This document shows positions 35,331-46,107 of a stretch of 64,000 bases of DNA, in pieces (position 1 is the first letter of the stretch; each line of letters begins with the position of its first letter). The DNA comes from Mortierella sp. BCC40632 (taxonomy: Eukaryota; Mortierellomycota; Mortierellomycetes; Mortierellales; Mortierellaceae): contig WAEK01000010.1 in the NCBI GenBank assembly GCA_011634665.1, forward strand, positions 1,914,501 to 1,978,500. The letters run 5' to 3'. The notes under the pieces were generated by a model, which worked only from the letters and a program-made list of their open reading frames with translations, searched no databases and was not told the DNA's origin. The position numbers and the translations under genes were made by a program.

Positions 35331-35820
35331 GCGTTGGAAGTCCCAAATAGGACTTGGGTTTACACTTCCGGTTTGCATCCAGACTTTGAATGGAATCTGT
35401 CCACAGTGGGTTTGATTTCCTCCGCTTGACTCTTCTTTCTCTTACTCTCTCTTTTCGCTCTTTCAACTAGTCACGGGTTCTCTATTTCTCAGTCTCCTAA
35501 CATTAACCATACTAGAGCTATGCACAATTATTCAGAATAGACAGGACTCGATTGCTACATTAAAATATCACCATTACTTGTAATCTCTACTCTCTTTTTG
35601 TACACGCACCTTTGCTTCTTCAATGAGTGCCAATTGATGTCCAACCAACACCAAGTCTACTGTTGATAAAGCTCTAGAGTAACATTTGACATTAAAGGAT
35701 CCTTTGTCATCTCGTTCCGTCTCTGTATTTTATACATTGAGAAAAGTAGGAGAGGTCCTCAGCCACATGTGCTGAGAGGTAGTCCCCTTTACTCTGCTAT
35801 TTATTGAGTCTTTGTCTCTT

Positions 35821-36207
35821 TTATGACTCCATCGATGGATCGCACTGGAGTGTAACAAACTGTCCTCCAAGTGTGGAACAGTATTGGCGTGCTGCCTTAC
35901 AGAAACCGTTGGCTCGGACACAGACTCCAGAGACATGGCTTGCATCTCGGCTACTGCATCGAGTCCACTCCTTGCGGCACCAAGCGAAATCACCAGGGGT
36001 TGAGGAGCTTGACCAGTTGTTGATGGGAACATTTCGGCATTCGGCAAAGGTAGCTCCATCCAAGTGAATATCGAAACGGACATCGATGTGAGAAGCATAG
36101 TCACAAGAAGAGGCCATGACGGTGGCCATGCTGCCCAACAGGAGCATTCCGAGAGCAAGGGTCTTCATCTTGGGAGCTTCGACAGAGTGAGACTGAGTGC
36201 GGGCCAT
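35821..36207 (-). CDS. Small secreted cysteine-rich protein, copy A
   Basis: 128-aa single-exon protein. The ATG at 36207 lies in a good context (gccATGG); a second ATG at residue 14 starts directly before the hydrophobic core. Residues 14-33 form a signal peptide (TLALGMLLLGSMATVMA), with cleavage likely near Ala32-Cys35. The mature part has eight cysteines (35, 57, 77, 84, 96, 103, 110, 122), compatible with four disulfides, and no transmembrane segment. The family is not recognised; such proteins may be cell-wall, defence or host-interaction factors. A TATAAAAG lies at 36457-36464 (minus strand), and the leader probably holds an intron of about 120 bp. Coding sequence identical to copy B in the other arm of the inverted repeat. 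Confidence 0.85.
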   Translation of the reverse strand: MARTQSHSVEAPKMKTLALGMLLLGSMATVMASSCDYASHIDVRFDIHLDGATFAECRNVPINNWSSSSTPGDFAWCRKEWTRCSSRDASHVSGVCVRANGFCKAARQYCSTLGGQFVTLQCDPSMES

Positions 36208-36456
36208 GGCTAGAGTTGGAGAGAGTAGAGTAGAGTGGTTGAGGAGAGAGAGAGTGTGTGTGTGTGGAGAGAGAGAGAGCTGTAAAATAGAGAGTAGAGA
36301 AAGTGAGAGTGGAGAGAGATCCTTTGATGTTAGTTTAATGTTTAATGTGAAGAATGATATCACAGAAAGATGAGATGTAGTAGAGTGAGGCGTTTGGTTA
36401 CCTTGAGAGTGAGTAGAGAGGTCTGAAGAAAAACAAAATGGTCTCGAGAATGAGTC

Positions 36457-36464
36457 CTTTTATA
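36457..36464 (-). promoter_or_regulatory. TATA box, copy A
   Basis: TATAAAAG on the minus strand, about 250 bp upstream of the copy A start codon; the distance is explained by a probable leader intron. The mirror-image element is at 38020-38027. Confidence 0.6.
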
Positions 36465-37028
36465 CTTGGATACTTGGGATTCGATCGCTGATGGACATGG
36501 TTAGCTCAGCTGTTGGTGTCAGGACAAGGGACCTGAAGTAGGAGAAAGGGGGCCATGGTCAACTACGGATAGATATCTGAAGTCAATTTTACCTTCTGGA
36601 GTCGAGAGCAGAGCATGGAGAACATTGCTTTGACCCGTTGAGGAGTGGGACAAAGTTTTAAAAAAAAAAAAAAAAAATCTAGGGACGCGAGGAGAGGGAT
36701 AGGGACCGCTGGAGATACCGATGGATAGGTAGGGGAAGGAATCGCGGCTCAGAAAGGATGGAGGGCGTATGGAGATCAAAGGAGGTGCTAGTCGCTCAAA
36801 TGCAACACATGACATCGGGAACTCAAAAAGAGCACAGATATCCTGAGTGCGCCACATACAGAGGCGAGGGAGGGAGTGGGGGAACGGGAGTGGAGGTGGA
36901 CGCGTATGCAGCATATGTACAGACAACTGTGGTTAATCCGATCCAAGGAAATGCATATGCTGTGCATGCTAAGACAAACGGGTCGTGCTCAGATTGCGTG
37001 AAGGGGATTTTTTAGTTAGTATGGTATC

Positions 37029-37457
37029 CAGGGACGACTTTTTTTTTTTTTTTAGCGCACTTCAATTGCGGTATCCAACTCCAAACCCCTGTGAAAACAA
37101 TTCGCCGATCATTGGAGAACGTCTCTTCTTGGACTCGTTAGTAAAAAATACGAGAACAAGAGAAAGAGAAGGAGAAAGAGAGAGAGTACGCCTACAGGAC
37201 TCGTTGCCTTTTTTGATGCTTTTTTCAGAAAGGTGTCAACTATAGGCCTAAGGCGTCCACAAGGGGAGGAGGCGGGTTCTCAGCAACAGATATTTCTTGG
37301 TATGCTGAGGTGTGCATTCTTATTAGCGCCGAACTTTTTTTTTTTTCCTAAACCATTCGCGTAAGCAAAAGTTGTTGACCAATGGTTGGCGGCTTATTTT
37401 TCAGGGGGGGTGTGGCGTTAGATACCGCGATTGAAGTGCGCTAAAAAGTCGTCCCTG
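37029..37457. mobile_element. TIR-bearing insertion-like element at the palindrome centre
   Basis: Both ends begin CAGGGACGACTTTTT on their outward-facing strand and continue as an imperfect inverted repeat for about 50 bp (AGCGCACTTCAAT, GCGGTATC, then decaying). The interior of roughly 300 bp is not symmetrical and has no open frame of note. Size and TIRs fit a non-autonomous DNA transposon (MITE); a CAGGG start is common in hAT ends. The eight flanking bases are inverted (ATGGTATC / GATACCAT) instead of directly repeated, so no target-site duplication is present. Confidence 0.5.
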
Positions 37458-38019
37458 GATACCATACTAACTAAAAATCCCCTTCACGCAATCTGAGCAC
37501 GACCCGTTTGTCTTTAGCATGCACAGCATATGCATTTCATTTTTGGATCGGATTAACCACAGTTGTCTGTACATATGCTGCATACGCGTCCACCTCCACT
37601 CCCGTTCCCCCCCCTCCCTCCCTCGCCTCTGTATGTGGCGCACTCAGGATATCTGTGCTCTTTTTGAGTTCCCGATGTCATGTGTTGCATTTGAGCGACT
37701 AGCACCTCCTTTGATCTCCATACGCCCTCCATCCTTTCTGAGCCGCGATTCCTTCCCCTACCTATCCATCGGTATCTCCAGCGGTCCCTATCCCTCTCCT
37801 CGCGTCCCTAGATTTTTTTTTTTAGGAAACTTTGTCCCACTCCTCAACGGGTCAAGCAATGTTCTCCATGCTCTGCTCTCGACTCCAGAAGGTAAAATTG
37901 ACTTCAGATATCTATCCGTAGTTGACCATGGCCCCCTTTCTCCTACTTCAGGTCCCTTGTCCTGACACCAACAGCTGAGCTAACCATGTCCATCAGCGAT
38001 CGAATCCCAAGTATCCAAG

Positions 38020-38027
38020 TATAAAAG
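38020..38027 (+). promoter_or_regulatory. TATA box, copy B
   Basis: TATAAAAG about 255 bp upstream of the copy B start codon. A leader intron is likely (donor GT at 38083, acceptor AG at 38201-38202 after a pyrimidine tract), bringing the start near the TATA box in the mature message. Confidence 0.6.
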
Positions 38028-38274
38028 GACTCATTCTCGAGACCATTTTGTTTTTCTTCAGACCTCTCTACTCACTCTCAAGGTAACCAAACGCCTCACT
38101 CTACTACATCTCATCTTTCTGTGATATCATTCTTCACATTAAACATTAAACTAACATCAAAGGATCTCTCTCCACTCTCACTTTTTTCTCTTTCTTTTAC
38201 AGCTCTCTCTCTCTCCACACACACACACTCTCTCTCTCCTCAACCACTCTACTCTACTCTCTCCAACTCTAGCC

Positions 38275-38661
38275 ATGGCCCGCACTCAGTCTCACTCTGT
38301 CGAAGCTCCCAAGATGAAGACCCTTGCTCTCGGAATGCTCCTGTTGGGCAGCATGGCCACCGTCATGGCCTCTTCTTGTGACTATGCTTCTCACATCGAT
38401 GTCCGTTTCGATATTCACTTGGATGGAGCTACCTTTGCCGAATGCCGAAATGTTCCCATCAACAACTGGTCAAGCTCCTCAACCCCTGGTGATTTCGCTT
38501 GGTGCCGCAAGGAGTGGACTCGATGCAGTAGCCGAGATGCAAGCCATGTCTCTGGAGTCTGTGTCCGAGCCAACGGTTTCTGTAAGGCAGCACGCCAATA
38601 CTGTTCCACACTTGGAGGACAGTTTGTTACACTCCAGTGCGATCCATCGATGGAGTCATAA
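38275..38661 (+). CDS. Small secreted cysteine-rich protein, copy B
   Basis: Same 128-residue protein as copy A, with no difference in the 387 coding bases, although leaders and 3' flanks of the two arms do differ. Begins at gccATGG; signal peptide around residues 14-33; eight cysteines in the mature chain; ends CDPSMES. Divergent to copy A with about 2.07 kb between start codons. Identity restricted to the coding part suggests recent gene conversion or strong constraint. Function unknown. Confidence 0.85.
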   Translation: MARTQSHSVEAPKMKTLALGMLLLGSMATVMASSCDYASHIDVRFDIHLDGATFAECRNVPINNWSSSSTPGDFAWCRKEWTRCSSRDASHVSGVCVRANGFCKAARQYCSTLGGQFVTLQCDPSMES

Positions 38662-39148
38662 AAGAGACAAAGACTCAATAAATAGCAGAGTAAAGGGGAC
38701 TACCTCTCAGCACATGTGGCTGAGGACCTCTCCTACTTTTCTCAATGTATAAAATACAGAGACGGAACGAGATGACAAAGGATCCTTTAATGTCAAATGT
38801 TACTCCAGAGTTTGATCAACAGTAGACTTGGTGTTGGTTGGACATCAATTGGCACTCATTGAAGAAGCAAAGGTGTGTGCACAAAAGAGAGTAGGGATTA
38901 CAAGTAATGGTGATATTTTGATGTAGCAATCGATCCCTGTCTATTCTGGATTGTGCCTAACTCTAGTATGGTTAATGTTAGGAGACTGAGAAATAGAGAA
39001 CCCGTGACTAGTTGAAAGAGAGAAAAGAGAGAGAAAGAGAAAGACGAGTCAAGCGGAGGAAATCAAGCCCACTGCGGACAGACTCTATTCAAAGACTGGA
39101 TGCAAACCGGAAGTGTAAACCCAAGTCCTATCTGGTTGTCAACGCGTC

Positions 39149-40248
39149 CCTACTCCCCTCCTTTTTGCCTGTTTAATTCATTCGCTCCTCTCTCTCAAAC
39201 TGTCGTCGAGTCAAGCTTCTGTTTCAAGTTAACCTAGGCAGAGACATGTAGTCTACTTTCAGCGTGTTGTTGTGTCCGCGTGCTGCCTTGCAGAAGCTAC
39301 TGCCTCGGACACATGATCGCGATACATGTTGATACCAGAACGGATATTGATAAAAGCAGTATTGCTGCTAGCAACGACTATGACCGCTGTGATGCTACTC
39401 AGCGTGTACCTTCCAAGAGTAAAAACCTTCACCTTGAGAACCTTGACAGAGAATGAGCGTGAGTCATGACTGGAGCTAGAGAAAGTAGAGTGGTTGAGAA
39501 AGATTGTGTGAAGAGCTATGGAGTAGAAAAGGTGAAAGAGGAAAAAGATCCTCTGATGTTAGTTTAAAATGTTCAATAATCCCTTGAGAGTGAGTGGAGA
39601 GCTCTGAAGCAAAAGGAGTGGTCTTGGGAATGAGGTCATTTATACCTGGGTTCAACATGTTGACATGTACTCTTTTATAATCTCTTGATGGAAGGACAGG
39701 AACCTAGAGTAGGAGGAGGTAGGCTGAACACGACTACAGACGATAACTCATACTGAGGTGAATTTCACTTTCTAAAGTCAAGAGCAGAGTATATAGGATA
39801 CTACTCGACTCGTTGAGAAGCTGGTCCAAGTCTAAAAAAAAAAAAAAAAAAAAAACTAGGGTCCTGAAGGAAAGGAAAGGAGCCTGAAGGAAAAGATAGG
39901 GACCTCAGGGGATGTCTATGGAAGGAACGGATGAGATCATTGCTCAAAAGAGATATGGATATATGAAGATCAGAGAGGGAACAAAGAGTCGAGACTCAAG
40001 TCATTCAGTGTCGGAGGCAGTTTGAGATGACAACCCACTTATTCTTGTGACTCTAGAGTTCAGTCAACAACATATTTATTCCTTGACGAGCATTACTGCA
40101 CTACTCGATACTCAATGAGGAAGTGAAGGCTTTTTTTTTTTTTTTTTCGTGTGAATGTGGACATAGACATTTTGGTATCCCGAGTAATAGTATCAATCGA
40201 TAGAACAGTAGTCAATAACCTGTCTAGACCACATCGATTGTACCCTAG

Positions 40249-40279
<31 letters not shown>

Positions 40280-40960
40280 TGATCCAGGAGTTTGACTTGA
40301 CGATGATTTGAAAAGAGGGGGGGGGAGGGAGAAAGAAAAGGAAAGCAGGCGGAGATAAACAAAGTTTCCTAGGAAAATAGGAATACAATGTGTCAAGCAC
40401 AGTCCAATGGCTGGGGCGAAACATGAGCCAAAAAAGGGTCAATTACTCGGAAAGTTTTTTTTTCTTTTCTTTTCCTGAACAAGTACATTCATTTAGAGCT
40501 CATACTACATACATACATCTTTGTCTCTTTTCTTATCTTATTCTTTTTCCAACAAAAAAAAAAGTTACCAGTACTCTATACAGTAGTTAGCTTCTACACT
40601 AGACACGAGAGGGGGTCAATTCATTAGAGAGGTTTATTCTCGGGAGGAAAGAAAGAGAGAGAGAGAGAAAAAAAAAATGGGTGATGGGAAATTTTCTACA
40701 TTTGAGCAATGCTCTGTCGATCAAGCTCTTGAATGTGAGGCCAATTGTGAGTAACTATCCGGTTCACTAATCCTACACAGACAAACGTCCTTAGTGCTGG
40801 AGATGGTGTGGTTCAAAGAGTAGAAATGAGCGGGAGGGTGTTTTTTTTTTTTTTTTTTTTTCCTCCTCTCGTTTGTCAAACACTGGAGGTGTCGGAGCCC
40901 GCATCGGAACTTTGACAAAGGCTTCCCTCTCTCTCTCTCTCTCTCTCTTATTTTTTCAGC
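39149..40960. other. Decayed palindrome-related sequence and homopolymer tracts
   Basis: 39240-39910 is a degenerate third copy of the arm (pseudogene listed separately). 40030-40230, in plus orientation, faintly resembles the 3' flank of copy B (actctagagttcagtcaac; actcaatgaggaagtgaagg), as though a fourth, mostly deleted copy followed. T runs lie at 40131-40147, 40248-40276 and 40841-40861. No intact gene. Confidence 0.45.
39268..39467 (-). pseudogene. Decayed third copy of the secreted cysteine-rich protein gene
   Basis: Aligns with the copy A arm in the same orientation. The start region (ATG at 39467, then THAHS for ARTQSHS) leads after a shift into KVFTLGRYTLSSITAVIVVASS, matching the signal peptide. 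The middle of the gene, with most cysteines, is deleted and the remnant rejoins near the ASARQHADT segment. Promoter-side homology (TATA-like TTTATA, leader, poly(A) run at 39834-39855) extends to about 39910. It cannot encode the mature protein. Confidence 0.8.
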
Positions 40961-40962
40961 TG

Positions 40963-41559
40963 TCAATTGTTGGTTCCTGCTGCTGAGGCACTCAGCTTTG
41001 TGTTCTGACTTGGCGGCATTTGAATATACGCGGTAGGCTCCTCGAGCCACTCAACGCTCCGCGGGGAGGATGAGGAAGATGAGGAGGAGGGAAAAGTCTG
41101 CTCTTGAAGCAACCTGAGAGGTCGGGCGAGGTGAGGTGCCCACGAAAACGCGTTGTGTTCCAATACAAAGCTATCAAGGCCCACAAGTGGTTGGAGTCAA
41201 TTCTACTTGCCCTTGTGGATGGGGTGGTGTGATTGTTTTTTGGGGTTTGGTTGGATAGAGGGAGAGAAGGCAAGGTTTGATAATCGTCGCTTGGAGTCTT
41301 GGTTTTTCATCTCTAGCAGAACTTGAAAAGCTGAATAGTGCCCCTGAGTAAGCTGTCGATCCCTCAGAATCAAATTTCACCACTGATATAAACCAGGACT
41401 TCTGCAGTTCTCATGATCCTCATGCGTAGAGTCAAGAGAGGATGCGTCCGGAAGATTGTTCTGAGTAGCTTTGGAAGGGGCAAAGGGTCGGTTATGAAGT
41501 AAGATGGAATAAAGAGAACTCCTCAGAAAATTCGTGTGGGCTCTCAGAAAGGACACCAT
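40963..41559 (-). CDS. Possible small two-exon protein, unidentified
   Basis: A model with exons 41559-41381 and 41170-40963 (donor GTGAAA, acceptor GATAG) is in frame and gives 128 aa. The first exon starts MVSFLRAHTNFLRSSLYS, basic and Ser/Leu-rich as in a mitochondrial presequence. The second reads FVLEHNAFSWAPHLARPLRLL, then a Ser run and SVEWLEEPTAYIQM. The donor is weak and an alternative frame inside the intron (KFDSEGSTAYSGALFSFSS) is also open, so the exon structure is unsure. No family recognised; an upstream coding-strand CT tract is absent. Confidence 0.35.
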
Positions 41560-42076
41560 TACACCTATTCATTCTCTGGACCTCTGTTAATGGAAACTGG
41601 GCTGCATGGGGCTGGACAGGGCCGGAACAGGGCTCGGGAGGACAGGGCCAGGGACACAAGGTGCAGGGACTCCGGGCGCAGTGGACCCCTGCGGACAGTC
41701 ACACCAGAGGACAGAGAGAGGTTGAGCAGAAACAGGACATATGGCTACACTGGAAGGCAATGGAGAGAGATATTCAGGTAGACAGGTTCAGGTTGGTAGG
41801 ACGAAGGAGCGAGAATCGACAGGTTCCTCTTCTTCCCTTTCCATGTGTGTGGGTCTCTCCTTTTTCTTTCTTCTTTTCTTTCTCTCTTTCTCTTCTTTCC
41901 TTCCTTTCTTCCTTCTCCTCTTCCACCCTTTGCACTCTTCACCTCCTCTTCCTTCAACCTCGTCTAGCCCGATCCTGCCACGCCTCTTCCGGCACACACA
42001 CGCCCCTAGCCCCGCTGTCCCCTCCCGCGAGTGTTTCCTGTCCCTGTGCTGACTAGGCTGGGTCGGGTTAACGGCT

Positions 42077-42148
<72 letters not shown>

Positions 42149-42345
42149 CAAACTCGCTCAAACTCGTCCTCCTTTGCTCTCTTCACCCTCAATTGCATCC
42201 AACCCCTTCCTCCTCACCACTCCTAGTGTGCCTGCACTCTCTTCCACCAAGGACCCCTTCCTTCCACTTTCACTGATCAACTCATTCCCCTTCTCGGCCC
42301 TTCTCATTCCCTCTCCTCTCCCCCCACCCCTCACAGTCAACAGAG
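41560..42345. other. Upstream region of the GPCR-like gene
   Basis: Pyrimidine-rich on the plus strand from about 41850, with (CT)n at 42084-42145 and further CT-rich sequence up to the start codon. No separate gene. Confidence 0.5.
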
Positions 42346-43344
42346 ATGCTGACACCCGATCCCGAAGAGACGGCATCGCTCTTCATTTCCCTAGCATGCA
42401 TCTCACTTATGGCCTGTCTCTTTGGTCGTAAGACCGCCGGAACTCGGCTAGCATCCATTAACTATGCACGCGGCCTAGTCATAGCACTGTATCTCATCTC
42501 CTGGAACTTTTCCCTCATCGCTGCTATGCTTGTCCAAACCAACAACGGCAACCTCCTCTCCTGTCAACTCACAATCATCTCCTGTATTGCCCTCTACGCC
42601 CTCTCCAAGATCGTCATCTATCTCTTCCTTATGGAAAAGGTCTACGTTGTCACGGCCGTCGGTGTTACCCGTAGCAACTTTTTCCTCTACAAGGTCAATA
42701 CCGTGTTGATGTTGCCCTATGTCGGCGTCATTACCATGATGGTTCTCTACAGAAATGCCTATATCCGAGATGACAGCAGGTGCTATATCGGCCTTTTCAA
42801 GGAAGGAGCTCTGCCCTTGATTCTTTACGATATCGTCATGTCCTGCTGGTTGACCTTCTTGTTCCTGAAGCCCCTGATGAGTTCCTCTTCGTTCCTGCAG
42901 GGACCTTCCAAGGGCAAGCTCAGGAACGTGGCCCGGAGAACGTTGCTTGGCTGCATCATTTCTTTGATCCTCAGTTCGGCCAATATTTTCACTCTTGCCT
43001 ATTTTGATGGACATGAGCGTGGCCTTGTTTGCATGTCGTGCTGTACCGTCGATGTGACCCTCAATGCCATTACTATTCATTGGGTCACCTCGCGCGGTGG
43101 TGGTCTCGGCCGGGGGAACAACAACTCGGAACGAGGCACGGCCAATGTCGGTGGTGCTGCAGGTTGTCCTGGAGGACCAGGAGCAGGAGGAGGAACGGGC
43201 CGACGAGGCGTTCACAGCTTTGGCGTCAATTCCGATAAACAGATCGCACCACTCGAGTCGCATATCTCGGTCACGGTCGAGTCCTATGTAGAAGAGTACC
43301 ATCAATTACACTATGCTGGCAATCGTTCGACGACGCATTACTGA
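42346..43344 (+). CDS. Seven-transmembrane protein, GPCR-like topology
   Basis: Single-exon, 332 aa, with a short acidic N-terminus and seven hydrophobic segments at about 9-27, 38-62, 74-97, 112-135, 150-175, 195-218 and 222-246. Cys73 sits at the outer end of helix 3 and Cys146 in the following outer loop (DDSRCYIG), the positions joined by a disulfide in many GPCRs; helix 3 ends MEKVYVV, roughly where a DRY-like motif would be. After helix 7 comes a Gly/Asn-rich stretch and a C-tail ending RSTTHY. Not related in sequence to the tandem pair at 10.6-17.7 kb. I do not know a characterised homologue; ligand and G-protein coupling are unproven. Confidence 0.82.
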   Translation: MLTPDPEETASLFISLACISLMACLFGRKTAGTRLASINYARGLVIALYLISWNFSLIAAMLVQTNNGNLLSCQLTIISCIALYALSKIVIYLFLMEKVYVVTAVGVTRSNFFLYKVNTVLMLPYVGVITMMVLYRNAYIRDDSRCYIGLFKEGALPLILYDIVMSCWLTFLFLKPLMSSSSFLQGPSKGKLRNVARRTLLGCIISLILSSANIFTLAYFDGHERGLVCMSCCTVDVTLNAITIHWVTSRGGGLGRGNNNSERGTANVGGAAGCPGGPGAGGGTGRRGVHSFGVNSDKQIAPLESHISVTVESYVEEYHQLHYAGNRSTTHY

Positions 43345-43641
43345 AACGGAGGTCTCCTCCAACCTCCTCTTTAGCCCTTTTGTCTATTCCCCACTCCATA
43401 AAATAAAGCACTCAAAAAAAAAAAACAAAAAAAACACATCAACAACCTATGATGCACGCAATAGCAAACAGTGCTCGTACAAACGCAAACAATACACAAA
43501 CAGGCCCAGTCGGCTGTGGATACATGACTGGTAGTATGTGTCTGGGTTAACATGATTATGCCTCGTGGTATGTATCATAGCATGAACAGACACTGAGCCA
43601 GCTTGTGCTCCGTCTTCCCATCCGCCTTTTCCGCTTTCCCT

Positions 43642-43680
<39 letters not shown>

Positions 43681-44717
43681 AAAGCTCTGCAGGACCCTGG
43701 ACGTCATCTCCCATACTGGCCTCCTGGCTAAAGGGATAACGGTCTGTCCTTTGCTTAATAAAGTAGACATGGGTGGACTGAAGTGCACCAATGGTGCCTC
43801 TTCCCTCAGGGAGTATGCGCTCGTTGCTACCTTTACCATCCCTACCCAATAGACACGCAGAGATACACAACCAACAAAACACACACAACAAAGTTGTTTG
43901 GCGTAGAGGGAGGGAAGGGGGTGGTTGCTGTATGTTAGTTGAACAGCAGAATATGAGACGATCGAGCCCTTTCACTTTTCTTCAAGCCAGGTTCAATTGA
44001 ATAAGGCGGGGCGGATGCGGGATGCATTTTTTTTTTTGCTCAAAAGGCGCAGTGGGTTCGTAGTGAGTTGGACGGAGCATGCGGTGAGAGCACCGTTTTG
44101 TGCGTGCGTGTGTCTCTCGCTCTCTCACTTTCTTTCTCTCTCAGCAAAAAAAAAAAAAAATGAAAATGAGACGAGAGATGGGTAGGGACTCTGTGAGGAA
44201 ACAGATGGGAGGAGGAGAGAGCAACTCCGCCCCATGAGTCCAAGACTCATACTCTTACACAGCATTTTTCCCCTTTTTTTTTTGAGTGTTTTGAAGGACA
44301 AGATGGTAAAAAAGCTTCACCTCCGGGTGGTGCAACCATTCATGCAGTTCCTTGACCAGGGAACAACATGGTCCGTTCAACATAAAAAAAATTCCAGTCT
44401 TTCTTCTCTTTTTTCATGCAGTGTCCTCACACAAAACACATCTCTCTCCGCTTCGTACGCCCCGCTTTCCCACCCGGAAGGGGCGGGGAAACGAGAAGAG
44501 AGGAACTCACCCCCTCCCTAACGAGCCTCTTGGTCTTGGATACACCATCGTTTTATTGTTTTTCACTCCAAAGTGTGAGGTAGCCAAAACAAATGCCTAC
44601 TAAAGGACCTGAAAAATATCAAGAATGAGAGAGGTGGAGAGGCGGATAGGTAGATAGAGATAGGCAGACGGACAAACAGACAGACAAACAGACAGACAAA
44701 CAGACAGACAGAAAGAC

Positions 44718-44760
<43 letters not shown>

Positions 44761-44913
44761 ACGAGTGGGAACTGCGCTCTCTCGTGTCTGTGTATGTCAC
44801 TCCAAACAGCTCAAGTACCAGCATCAACAAGTTCTCGGCCTCTGGTGGTGATAGGGTGAGATAGAGAAGAGGCGAGGGGGCAGAATTGTCAAAGCAGCTT
44901 GCATGCAAGCGTG

Positions 44914-44958
<45 letters not shown>

Positions 44959-45289
44959 GTCTGTCTATCTGGTCCGTCATTTTTTTTTTTCGAACGATGA
45001 GAAAAATGCAAAGCCCGAAAGGTGGGTACACTGAATGTAGACTAGAATGGGTAGGTCGATCATCATCTCTCTCATTTTTCTTTCCTTCTCTGAGAGCCAT
45101 TGCATAGTGCAGCAACAGGTCAGGAATTGCACTGCCATTTCTTTCTCTCTCTCTCTCTCTCACTCTGTGTTCCTCCTCACACTCATCCTCCATGTTTTCG
45201 ATGAAAAGAGAATCAATTGTGAAGCACATAATTTTTTTTTTTTTATTTGAGCAAAAGGAGTCAAAAGAGTGTCCGAGCACCGACCTTTT

Positions 45290-45321
<32 letters not shown>

Positions 45322-45488
45322 TCAATTAGACAAATAAACAACAAGAGAAAAGGGGGAAAAAAGAAAAAAATTGAGGTCTAGCTTTCTGTCGATGCATGCA
45401 ACAGACAAGCATAAAGGAGAGCTATATGTCAAAATTAGCTTCCCACCCCTTCCAGAGAGATGATGAGCACACCTACATACACCTACAT

Positions 45489-45522
<34 letters not shown>

Positions 45523-46076
45523 AAAACGTGTCGAGTCATATCCGTCCACAGCAAAAAAAAAAAAAAAAAAAAAAAAGGTTCATTATTCTCGACCTTCTTG
45601 GTTTCTCCCTTCCCCACTGAATCTCAAGTAAGAAGAGTGACGAATGTTCATTCGTCAAGGGTGGTCTGGAGGAAGTTCTTCTACGTATCTTCTTTACCCC
45701 TCCACATCCTCAAAGAAGGCATTGGTGTGTGTGTCGAACACGAAAGAGAGAGTGAGAGGAAGAGAGAAAGAGAAGGAGAAACAGAAAAAGAAATTATCGT
45801 CGAGTGCGAGAAGCACACTGGTAGGGCCACCATAGAAAGGAAATGCGGGACGTGAAATCCAGCCCCAGTCGGGAGTCGAGTTGATCTGACTGGTGTAAGG
45901 GGGAGACCGGGAGTGGGGCATAACAGAGTCCGCGGACAAATTTCACCATCTGCGCCTTAAAAGAATTGATAGAGAGAGGAGAGAGAAAGAGAGAGGGAGA
46001 TATGAGGGAAGGAGGTCGATGTGGGAGACATGGAGAAAACGGTTGGACGGTTGGGACGCATGTCCACTATTCAATC

Positions 46077-46107
<31 letters not shown>

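Larger units (their letters stand above)
35331..37028 (-). repeat. Left arm of large inverted repeat
   Basis: About 1.7 kb that is the reverse complement of 37458-39148, with symmetry centre near 37241. Coding parts are identical; differences are scattered substitutions in the 3' flank (for example around 35590-35670), homopolymer lengths and the CT-rich leader. Similarity fades at the outer end between 35331 and 35347. Confidence 0.95.
37458..39148 (+). repeat. Right arm of large inverted repeat
   Basis: Mirror of 35331-37028. Outer similarity ends around 39131-39148. Carries copy B of the secreted protein gene and its complete 5' and 3' flanks, so both genes have equivalent promoters facing each other across the centre. 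Confidence 0.95.

Noticed and set aside
35331..39148. Palindrome as a sequencing or assembly fold-back artefact
   Set aside because: Arms differ by scattered substitutions, leader differences and homopolymer lengths, which an artefactual fold-back of one molecule would not show.
42475..43305. 276-codon minus-strand frame across the GPCR-like gene
   Set aside because: Antisense shadow; the plus-strand frame has seven hydrophobic helices and a proper start and stop.
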